DNA of 64,000 nt from positions 11,485,100-11,549,099 of the forward strand of contig NC_079496.1 of NCBI RefSeq assembly GCF_030052815.1, written 5' to 3'. The stretch is from Hevea brasiliensis. Lineage: Eukaryota > Streptophyta > Magnoliopsida > Malpighiales > Euphorbiaceae. The position numbers and the translations under genes are program-made. Under the pieces are notes generated by a model, which saw only the letters and a program-made list of their open reading frames with translations, was not told the origin of the DNA and did not search any database. This document shows positions 49,328 through 60,300 of this stretch, one piece after another. Each line of letters begins with the position of its first letter. The stretch's first letter is position 1.

Positions 49328-51862
49328 TGTAACACCCCAAAATTTTAAAATTTATGAGCATTTTTGGTATTTTAATTCTATTTAAATTTTAGGAATTTTT
49401 TTTAGATTTTTGATTTTAAAAATCGGGTTCGATTTTAGAAAATATAAACTTTGATGATTTTAAAAATTAATTTAAAGACCACGTGGCAAAAACTAAAAAT
49501 ATATTTGGAGTCTACGTATTTTTCCGAGTTTTATGGAATTTTTGAATTTTGGACCTCGTTTTCGGTCCCGAGGCAGAGTAAAAATTCAAAATTTTGTATT
49601 CTGAATCGAACCAGTCGAATCGAACCGGATCGGATCGGACCGATCGAATCGGACCGATCTTCTTCTCTTTTTCTTCCTCCCGCGCGCGATGGCCCTCTCC
49701 CTTTTCTCTCTCGTTTCTTTCTCCTCCCACCCCGGTAGCCCGACCATTGACCCCCCGGCCCGGCCCGTGCATTGCCCAAATGGCGGAAAAATGCGCGCAA
49801 CGCGCCTCCTGCGCGCGGCTTCAGCTTCCCCGGCCAAATCCGGCCGATCCGGCCACCGATTGGACCGGTCTTGTGTCGAAAATCATCTACTCGTGAGAGC
49901 TTTCCATAGACACCAAGAACGCAGAAATCCATAGAGCGGTTTGTCCGATTTGTGCTCAGGAAGATTTTAGCCCATTTCGACTTTTGGGCTAGATTTCTCG
50001 AAAACCGTGAATCCCACGAAAGCGAGGCTACCAGACGCTCCACTCGTCGAGAGCTTGGCACCGTTTTCGATGGGTCCCACGAACTTCGCATGTTTTTCCG
50101 AGCATTAAATGAGCTTAGAAAATTCTAAAAATTTATGTACTAACCCCGTGTTATGGGCTTCGTGTAGGTATCCTCGATTCGCGGAAATCCGATAGTTGAC
50201 CGGTCTGCGAATTCGCGAACGGACCGTTCTGAAAAGTCTCCGAATTGGACCGAGGTTTTGGCTAGCCCCCCATTGTCAGACGTCCCGAGCGCGTTCCCGA
50301 AGTCGGAATTGGCAAAGGTAAACCCGAACCTTGCTTTTTCGTAATTTTCTAGTGCTTAAATAGGATTAAAAATCCATAAAATATTCGTGGTAGCTTAGAA
50401 AATTATGATTCTTTTTGCAATAGCTTAGTAATATTGCTAAGGACATGAGGCAAAGTTTTAGAATTTTTAGAGCTGATTTGGGCAGTTTTTGCAAAAATGG
50501 TCAATTTTAGGGACTAAATTGAAATTTTACATATTGTGATGGATGATTGATTTGATGGGCCCAGGAGGGGCTGTGTGATGTGATTGAGTTGTGGATATAT
50601 GGATTGTGAGTATAGAAGTGTATTTTGAGCCCTTTTGCAGGTTGGGTAGGTCCTAGGTACAGGGGAGACTCAGGATTTTCTACGACTTAGGACGTCTTGG
50701 TCTTTTTCTTTATTTGTCTTGAGTCAAATTTATTAAATGATTGTAATAAAATTGTCGTGAGCCGATGACCTTCTTCCTCCGCCCAGCCGCCACAGTGATT
50801 ATCGTCAAGTCTGTGAGTAAAATATTAATTTTAATTGTAATTTCGATATTATTATATGTTCAGCATGCCCATGCATCACTTATATGCATATATTTATGTA
50901 GTTAAACTCTAGGCACGATTTATGTTGCATTCATAACTGTTAACGTGCCATGAGTGTTGTTGTGATAATTTGGAGCAGCGTGCGTGCGTTGGCGTGCGTG
51001 TGATGTGGTGTGGACTATGGATAGGACGGGTAGCCACGGCTTGAGTTCTTCGCTGGGAACCCGATCCTTCGAGGGGTAGTCACGGCTTGAGTTCTTCGCT
51101 GGGACCCTTGATTTGGTTTATTAAGCGAAAGTACGACTTGAGTTCTTCGCTGGCACCAGGTTGGATTTAAGAGAGCTGTATAGGGGATCAGCTCCCATAT
51201 GTTATGATTGATGCTACGGGGTGCGTGAGTGCTCCAAATTACCTTTTTGATGTTAGGATGTGAAAATGATGTGGATGTTGCATTTCACTCTACAGGGTGC
51301 ATTAGTTTTAGATAGTTATAGAGATTATGGTTAAAATTGATATTTTACTCTCTGAGTCGAACGCTCACTCCTGTTCAAAAATTTTTATAGGTCACAGGAG
51401 GATATTTTGTTCTGGGTTAATCTGCTTTTCTACTTCGCAGGTTGTTTATCAATATTTGTGTAATTTTAATTACTCCTAGAATTTCCGCATGTGTTAGCAG
51501 TAATTATTTGATTATGGTCTGTAATATTGTTATCATGTTGGACCTGTAAACTAAATATGCTATGCATGTTTGATGGATTGGATGAGGGAGCTGAGCTCCC
51601 ATTTATTTTATGATGATGAGTATGTGGAGGGTGAGCTGTGCTCCCCAATTGACTATATATTGTGTTTACAGGTCGGGTGAGTCGAAAACTCCCCGTTGGT
51701 AAGTCCATTTTATGGCCGGACTCTGTCCGTTTGTTTTCTTGAATTTGGGCCCAATGGGCCTTAGAGTTGGGTTAATGAACAGTTAGGCTTACTACGGGCC
51801 TTGGGGGCTTTAAGCTGGCCCAGGTCCTAGTGCCGGTCTGACCCATAGGTTGGGTCGTGACA
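49328..51862 (+). repeat. 3' LTR (2,535 bp)
   Basis: Same ends as the 5' LTR (tgtaacacccc ... gggtcgtgaca). Some long stretches are almost identical to the other LTR: the minus-strand frame at 51466-51708 differs from its twin at 43944-44186 by one residue in 80. The CpG-rich block at about 49720-49830 is very different, and microindels cluster at G/C-rich words. Confidence 0.97.
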
Positions 51863-51942
51863 AAAGTAGTAGCATAGGTCATTGATTATGCAACAATATA
51901 ACACTTTTTGACAAAAAGTCATTAAACGTAGGCAAAATATAT
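51863..51942. repeat. Right remainder of the third 251-bp unit, with the right AAAGT copy
   Basis: AAAGT (51863-51867) then agtagcataggtcattgatt through taaacgtaggcaaaatata. This is the part of the tandem unit missing before the element, so the insertion caused no visible target loss. Confidence 0.95.
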
Positions 51943-52610
51943 AATTATTTTCAATGGGTATTTTTTTTATATGGTCTTAATTGCATAATCATCCTTCTTT
52001 AAATGGAGTTATTCCTTTTCACCCTGATAAGGATAAATTTTAATAATTATTTATGAACTTATTTATTTATAACATTACAGTTCTTAAACTTAAAAATATA
52101 ACATAAAATCTCATTAATTTTTATATTTTACATAATAAAATTTATCTAATATATAATTATTATTTTTTTATTAAACATTGATCTAGATAATTTCAACATA
52201 GAGTTTAATCAGTATTTTTTTTTCTCTCTTAAATTATGTATAAATTAAATTATTTTTCTCTCTATAGATAGAATAATTTTTTATATATAGAGAAAATAAT
52301 TTTACACTTTACATAAAGAAAAGAGAGAAAAATATTAACAAAATATTATGTAAAAGCTGTTAACATTAATTTCTAACTAAAAAATTAATAATTAAAAGTT
52401 GAAGAAATTTTACTATATAAAATTTAATAATTTAAAAATTTTATATTATATTTTAAAATTAAAATATTATAATATTATAATTATATAAATTTTAAAACAA
52501 TTATCAAAATTTGTCTCATCTGATAAAGTTACCGCATTAATAACTTTTTGTACGATTTTTGACTTGTACCATTAAATTAATGGTGTGACATTTCAACATA
52601 AAAATTATGA
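51943..52610. other. AT-rich spacer
   Basis: No gene, RNA or element recognised. Confidence 0.55.
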
Positions 52611-53560
52611 TTTGTTTTTTTAAATGCTAAATTGCATTAAATAGCCTCATGGTCAACTCATTACAAGCTGAGATGTTAAACACTTGAGTAGAAAGAAAGT
52701 ATAATATGAAAACTAGCAACAAGTTCAGTTTAAAACTAGATCAACCAAAAACTAAACTCAGCCCACAAACATACTCTTTCCAACCTACAACCCTAGGGTT
52801 ATAGAAAAGACATGTGAAACTATAAAACACCTTGCCATCTGCCACCCATTTTGCTGACCACTGGAAGAACCGAGCAAGACTGGAGACCCAACCAGCAACC
52901 CTGCAATACAAGATGTGTCCATAGGCACCCAATTTCACACAACCAAACCATCAACCAGAGTAGACCTCCCAAATCTTCTCAAAAACATGAAGCTTAACTC
53001 CATGCCACGACAGGGTGCTGCCGCAGAGCTCAAGGCACTTGTAAGCCAAATGGGAAGGCCTTCCCAGCTGTAGTGAATAAGCAGATTCCGGAGATGCTAA
53101 ATAGCTAGATCTAGAGAAGCCCTATCAATCGCATGGAGCAAACCCACTTGAACTGAACCATTACCCACCTTTGGCTCTAAGAACCCAACTTCTTGCAGAC
53201 AGAAAAGATACCTCTATAACTCCCTAGCATTGTCGTCTAGTCTCTTCCCATTGCTTCAGCTAAAGGACAAATAACTTAGTACACAAAGGTCTTCAAACAA
53301 AGGCCCTCACACTGAAGCACAGACCATCATGCAAGAAAAAAAACACACCAAACTCAAAAGCATATACTACCTGACCCAGTTGAGAGAGGGCGTTCCCACA
53401 AAACTAGGCCAGAGACCAAAATCAAAGGCTTCCCCTTGTCGAAAGGCAGGGAAAACTAACAAGAAATGACTCAGCGAGTCCGAGAGAATCAAACTTAAAA
53501 TAAGAGAAAATTTCTCTCTCTTCAAATAAGAGAGTCACTTCAATAGGGTTTTTCCATAAA
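52611..53560 (-). mobile_element. Possible truncated non-LTR retroposon (LINE-type tail)
   Basis: This block is clearly less AT-rich than its surroundings. Read on the minus strand it ends in a T/G-rich stretch with gcttgtaatgagttgacc and tttaatgcaatttagc, then a short A-run (complement near 52620). This resembles the 3' UTR of plant L1-like LINEs. There is no reverse-transcriptase frame (the 65-codon frame at 52741-52938 is unrecognised), so it would be a 5'-truncated copy. A decayed gene fragment is the main alternative. No target duplication was found by eye. Confidence 0.35.
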
Positions 53561-56500
53561 AATTGCGATTTTTACACTAAAAGTGTGTGTAAAAAAAATG
53601 AAAAAAAATTAAAAGAATGGAGTGTCTTTTTCTATTGACAGTGTCGCGGTTTAAGAGGATAAAAACAAATTCAATCTTAGTTAAAAAAAAAAAAATTATT
53701 GTGTCCCAATAAATTTTAATTTACTTGATTTTCAGGGAAGTCTTGAATTTAAATATTAGTTATACTCAATTATATTTAAAAAATAAGGTGACATTTAGCG
53801 ATAAAATTTATATATTAAAATAAAGTATTAATTTAAATCTAATATGTTAGTGTTGAAATATATTTATTTTTTATTTTTATTAAGTAGGATTTGATTCTAT
53901 TGAAAATACTTTAAAATTATTTATTTTAAATCTATTATATTAATATGAGGGAGCACACCTTTAAAATTTTTCGAGAAATAAATTTAATATCGGTGAGAGA
54001 AAATTGATCTAAAAATATTTTTGATAATAAATTAAAAAAATAATTCAATTGTTAAAATTCCTATACATTAAAGTAATGCCTATTGAATTATTAACCTACA
54101 ACAAAATTGGAGAATTTAACTCACAATAAACTTTGTTAAGTAGAAAATTTGGAATCTAAATTCCTGTATTCATGAGTTAAATACTTGATTATTAAATTTA
54201 ATAATATATAAAAAATAAAATAATTAATAATTATTTTAATTGATTGAGTCCCATAAGGCATAAGAAATTAAAATATGAATCCACTAGAGAACTGCTTTAA
54301 AAAAGAAAAAAAAAAAAAAAATCCACCAGTGAACTTAGTAGAACTAGCTAATTATGAAGACCAAAAGAGTTAGGAGAAAGAGAATTGCTTAATATTGTGA
54401 CTTTTTCCATTTAAGGAGTCTCAATCTTAGTTTAGTCTTAGGGAACGCATATGAGTTGGAGCAGTTGAAGAAAAATAGTAGAAATGGAAATTATTGTTGC
54501 AGCCTTTGGTCATCGTCAAGCAGCACTCATCCTTTCATTTCATGCTTCACAAATAATTTTTCAATTCTTTGTCATTATTTAATGCATCACCAAGAGTTGA
54601 AATTGTGAACCTCTTAAAATTCAAAACTAATCAACAAACAAAAAATAATTGAAAAAGAGCATTCCCTCAATTTTTTTTTATTATAACATTAAAATTTCGA
54701 AAGGTAGAGTCAGAAAAATATTTTTTTGGGATCAACTTTATATAGAAAATTAATTTGAAAAAGTGTTAAATATATTATCATCTATCATAAAGTTTTGTTT
54801 AGCAATATTAATTATTTTAGTAACGGTTAATTATTTTAATATTATTTTACTAGTTATTAAATATTAATTATTAGTGATTAGTTATTTATATATATATAGT
54901 GATTTAAAGTAAAAATATTCGATAAAAATAACTGTTAAATATAAGAAATAGTGATATTATTTTATTAATTTTTATCAATCTTTAAAAGTTAAGAGGGACA
55001 ATATTTCATGAATAACTTTTTTAATCTCTAAATATCAGTATAAATACTAAATATTATCTTAAAAATTATTGTTGAAAGTCTATTTATCTATTTGAGATTG
55101 AGATTGAGATTGAGAGTGAAATTTTTTTTTTAACAGAACCCCTTTTTAGATACTAAAAAGATCAATTAAAAAATATTTTATTATCTTAAAATTTCAAAAT
55201 AAAATACATTAAATTTAAATTAAAATTGAATGATATTTAGAAATATTTAAAATAATATTTTTTAAATAATAGCTCAAAAAAAAATAAAAATAAAACGGAG
55301 GGCATCCTTAAGGAAAAAAAATGGAAGGCAAAAAATTATTCGTAAGTTTGAAGCGAGATATAAATTATGCATAGAAATTGAATAGATTTGACGTATCTAA
55401 ATGGATGATATTAATTGGTGAAACGAAAATTAAAAACCTAGCACATTCAAGCGTAACATCACATAACGGCCCACAACGTAGCTTAATAACATTTCAAAGA
55501 TTCATTAATGAGTCCAATTGCACATTTGGTACGCTAGCAGACTTTCTTTTCCCTCGTCAAGAAGCAAAGGAATTAGATTTAATTTACTTTATTTTAATAT
55601 TAAGTCATCAATAAATATTTTTATTTATAAATTTCATATTTCAGATATTTATAACTGAGTGCAAGAAATTTTATCATTTCATATTAATTTTAAATCATCA
55701 GACTAGCCTCGTAAATCCAACTTAAACTTACATTATTAAGTGAAAAAAATTAAAGTAGATATATTGTGAATTAAAATAAAATCAAAGAGCTCGAAAGCTT
55801 TTCCCAGACATAAGGACTAGCATAAGAAACCTTGTTAGCTTATCTAAATACTCAATGCAGTGATATGTCCAATTTCTAAAAGAATTGTTATATGATTTCT
55901 TCTAATTTAAAAGGGCTTTGCTGTGAGAGATAATACTGCGAATAGACGTGGCCATGCTAATAGTAAAAGGCAGGCCAACTTGGGCTAAAAGTCCAGCAAA
56001 ATGTTTGAACTTCGGCCCGGCCTGAGAATGTTATAGAACTTTACACTTTTGGTGCTCCGTCTGTCATGTTTGAAAATGGTAGCTGCTTGTGACGTTAACT
56101 TATGATGTTGCCTTCGCCTAACCTGTGCACAACGGCTATTTTATTTAAATATTTTTCAATGGACAAAATTGTCCCCACATTTTCAACGGGAGGAGCGGGA
56201 GCGGCATTTGCGATTAGGAGGACGGTGGATGCTGGGGGTCCACATGTTTCCCTTGAATAGAGGAATTTATTTTTTAGATTTAAAAAATTAAATATAAAGT
56301 ATATTATTTTTTAAATTTCATTAATTTTATTATCATCATATTGAAATTAAAGTTTTAAATTACTTTTGCATTCATGTTATTGATTAGAAATCTAATGCAT
56401 ATATATTTTTTTCTCATTATTGAAGTTATTATAAGAAATTTCATTTTCAAAGCTATAAATTTTAGTTTTATTTATTAATCTTAAATGGTATTTTAAAATG

Positions 56501-57050
56501 ATTTTCAAAAATTGTTTTAATAAATTATTTTTGTTAAATTAATTCTTATTATTCCTTAACTAAAAATTTGTATGCTTAATAGCACAGAATTGAAGAATGT
56601 GACTTTCAAATGTATTTTTTTTAATTAAAAAATTCTAAGTCTAAAAATCTTAATTTTTAAGGATTTAATCTTTAACATTGGCCAATAAAAAAATTATTTT
56701 ATTTTTTCAAAATAAAAAATTGTTTTGATAAACCATAAAATTATTGGTTGCTATTTGTATTTATGCAATGGCTATTTTCTTTGAATTTTACTATAAGATC
56801 TTATTTTTGTAATTAAAATGGCAATGATGAGTAATAGTGGGAAATTATGCTTGAATTTCTCGAATAATTAATATTAGTAATTCTCAATTTATACATTGAA
56901 TAATATCAAATTTTGAAATCCTTAAAAATTAAATTCTAAACCAATGACCATTCAATTAACATTTGAATATTGAAATATTAATTAAATAATTTTTATCAGA
57001 TTATTTTAACTTTTTTTTTAAATAAGCTCCTAATCATCATCATCATCATC
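53561..57050. other. AT-rich spacer upstream of the kinesin gene
   Basis: No gene supported; the 78-codon frame at 55378 is not recognised. Around 55920-56240 composition is more balanced and includes an AACGG word at 56131, similar to mitotic MSA sites. It may be distal promoter sequence or a remnant. Confidence 0.5.
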
Positions 57051-57060
57051 TTATATATAA
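57051..57060 (+). promoter_or_regulatory. TATA-like box of the kinesin gene
   Basis: ttatatataa about 250 bp before the start codon. If used, transcription would start near 57085-57095. Confidence 0.45.
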
Positions 57061-57133
57061 TTGATTTATGGACACGATTAGTGGCACTATTGTCATTTCA
57101 ACAAAGTTGTAATTTTAAACAAGGATCTCTTTT

Positions 57134-57144
57134 CCCAACGGTCA
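57134..57144 (+). promoter_or_regulatory. MSA element (M-phase-specific activator), perfect consensus match
   Basis: cccaacggtca fits YCYAACGGYYA at every position. MYB3R factors bind this motif to drive G2/M expression of plant cytokinesis genes, including phragmoplast kinesins. It lies 165 bp before the ATG of a KIN-12-type kinesin, so a cell-cycle role is a reasonable inference. It may fall within the transcribed leader if the TATA word at 57051 is the real one. Confidence 0.6.
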
Positions 57145-57308
57145 TCAGTTCACCCTCTCAACAAAACGTTCCTCGCCTCTTCCCTCTCTGCCCACCATTT
57201 GAAACTCTCTTTCTGTCTCTCTTTCTCTCTATCGTACGCACTCGTAGTCTCTCGCCTTTTACTCTTGAACAGAAGACAAAGAAAAGGAACCAACAAGCAA
57301 AAGAAACC

Positions 57309-60300
57309 ATGAAATCAACTACAGAAAGTAGCGAGAATCGTTTCGTGGGAAGGATATCAACATCTTCCATTCGTAATTTGCTTCCCAGATCCATCTCCTC
57401 CAAGCGCAGGTCTACCTCCAACCCTAAATTTCCCAAACTTTTCAGCTCCGAAAACACGCCTCCGCCGGATCCAAACGTTCAATTCAAAGATCCTGCGCTC
57501 TCACCTTCCATCCCCAAAATATCGCTCTCCAAGTCCTTTACCTCGCACAATGACGCTGCCAGATCTGATGCTTCTTCCCTTCAAGACCCACCGCTCAAGG
57601 TATTTCTCTTCAGTGTAGTTATCTTGTTAATATTACTTCTGGAGTTGTTGTTCAAACTGTTGAATTTGCAGAGAGATGTTTCCATATTGAACAGTCAGAG
57701 TGAAACACCAGCAAGTTTGGATCCGCCTGTGAAGGTTTGCCTCGCGATTCTGTGTTTTTCTTTTTCTTATTTTGATTTTAGTTTATTTGAAGTTAATTTT
57801 AGTTCCCTGAAGCTATTTTTTATTATTATAATAATTTCATGATAAAGGTTGTGGTGAGAGTTAGACCTGTAAATGATCACGAAAGAGAGGATGGAGTGGC
57901 AGTGGGGAAGGTTTCCTCCAATTCATTATCCGTTGCTAATCGAAAATTTACATTTGATTCGGTTCTTGACCCCAATTCAAACCAGGTACAAGTTTCTCTC
58001 TGTGTATTTTATTTTAATTTGAGCACAACTTCGTTTAAATTGGTTGTTTTTTACTATAAAAATTAACCCCTTGAGAAAAAGAAATGAAGATATTAATATG
58101 ATTTAAAATATTTGTCTGGATTTTAGTTAGGGAATAGCCTTGGAAATAAAGATTAATCTGGTCATCTCCATTTTTCCAATGGTTTTCTTTGTTTAAAAGC
58201 TAGAAGAAAACTAAGAAATCAGAAACCTGTTTGTGCTTTCCCTTTAGATTGTTTGAGTTTCTCAGAAAACAAATGCTGGCTTTATTTTTTAAAAATTTTT
58301 TATTTAGTTGGATTCGTAAGAAGGGGCGCTCCATGTTGCATGCTAGTGAAGTATCTTCAAGTAGTTTGTGTTATTTGGCAAATTTGTTCTCTTTTGCTCG
58401 TGAGAAAATTGCTAAAGAAGAAAATTTGAATCATACTTCGTATTTAATCATAACTTGGAACTAGAATAGGTGAATGCTTTTACATTGTGGAAAGGGAATC
58501 TGATTTGTTAGCTGTTGAACTGTGTGTGCCAGGAAGACGTCTTTCAGTTAGTTGGTATCCCTTTGGTCAAAAGTGCGTTAGCAGGTTATAATACTTCAAT
58601 CTTGTCATATGGACAGGTAAATATGATTCTTTATAAGTTGTTTGCAAAGCTAAAGATCTATTTCCTCCTGGTATATGTTTGTATTCATATTTAAATGAAT
58701 TTCTTGCATTCTCATCAGACTGGAAGTGGAAAGACCTACACAATGTGGGGTCCACCAAGTGCAATGGTTGAGGATCTCTCACCCAACAGTCACCAGGGTA
58801 TCGTTCCTCGCATCTTCCAGATGCTATTCTCAGAAATTCAAAGAGTATGTTTTGCGCTCTAATTTTATAAAAATTAACTCTGGTGATATGATGTTCATCT
58901 TTATATTCCCTTTGACTAACCTATATCTTATGTAGGAGCAAGAGAACTCGGAAGGGAAGCAGATAAATTATCAGTGCAGATGTTCTTTTCTTGAGGTTTG
59001 CATGTTCCAAGAACTCATGACAATTATATCGGCATTTGCAAGTCTTTCAATGTGTTCTTATTAATTCATTTATAATTGCAGATATACAATGATCAAATTG
59101 GGGACTTGCTCGATCCCGTGCAAAGAAATCTTGAGGTGGATATGTCTTGCCTTCAGATTTTCCTTCTTTTTTCAATAATTGCTTTTGTACTGCCTTTCTT
59201 TTCCTTCTTTTTTCTTCCTAGTTTGTAAAGTGGTTTTTATAAAAATTGTTGCAGATAAGGGATGATCCTAAGAATGGACTGCATGTTGAGAATTTGACCG
59301 AGGAGTATGTGAGTAGCTATGAGGATGTAACTCAAATATTGATCAAGGTAGGCAGGGAACAATATTTATTATTGTCATTCTTATGGGAACCTTGTGAGAC
59401 TTCTTTTCAGCCAGCATTTTTTTTTGTTTGAAAACATAAATTTTCTGCTATACTCAGTCATTGCGGTTTTCCTTTTGCCTTTGATATATTAAAAATTTTG
59501 CATATATGATGCCAGGGGCTTTCAAGTAGAAAAGTCGGAGCAACAAGCATAAATTCTAAGAGCTCCAGATCCCACATTGTGTTTACGTTCATCATTGAGT
59601 CCTGGTGCAAGGTATCATTTGAACTGCTGGTTTGCAGCATAATTGATGCTGATCATGACCAAAGATTTTCAATTTACCAAAGATTTTCAATTTTATCTTC
59701 TTTTGGAATTCAGGTGTTGCTGTTGTTATATGCTTGTTACTAAGTGAGATTTTCTCTTAGCATATATGTCATTTCTTGCTGAATGGCTTACATATGCTAA
59801 ATGCATTTCATAGTATGTTACGCAGATTATAATGATGTTATTTTGGATTTGGTATAACCTTATTGTAGCATCCCAGCATTGCCGTAGTTATATGCTTGGT
59901 TCTTGTAGTTTTTATTGGTTGTCACTTACATGTGTTCATTAACTCGTATGACAGGGAACCTCATCAAAATGTTTCAGTAGTTCAAAAATTAGCAGAATCA
60001 GTCTTGTTGATCTTGCTGGACTGGATAGAAGTAAACCTGATGATGATGCGGGTAGACAATTAGTAAGGGAAGGAAAAAATGTCAAGAAGTCCCTATCACA
60101 CCTTGGGTATGATGCCATCACCTAAAATGGATGCCTTCCAAAAATTTTACAACAGAATGGGAAATAAACAATTTATATTACCCCAATAAGGTTCAATTTT
60201 TGTTGTCACAGTGACCCCAATAAGGTTCAATTTTTGTTGTCACAGTTATATTCCACTCTTGTGCATGATTGTTATTATCCCTAAATGTAATCTTCCTAGA

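Larger units (their letters stand above)
41757..51862 (+). mobile_element. Ty3/gypsy chromovirus (Tekay/Del-like), complete but inactive
   Basis: A 10.1-kb element with two long LTRs (TG...CA), a primer-binding site, gag, protease, reverse transcriptase, RNase H, integrase, a degraded chromodomain-type tail, a polypurine tract and a 5-bp target duplication. The order PR-RT-RH-INT is Ty3/gypsy. The chromodomain remnant after integrase and the ttcgaggacgaa-type word before the PPT point to the Tekay/Del lineage. Several nonsense and frameshift changes abolish the polyprotein, so any movement would need proteins from a relative. It is inserted in the third unit of a 251-bp tandem array. Confidence 0.95.
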
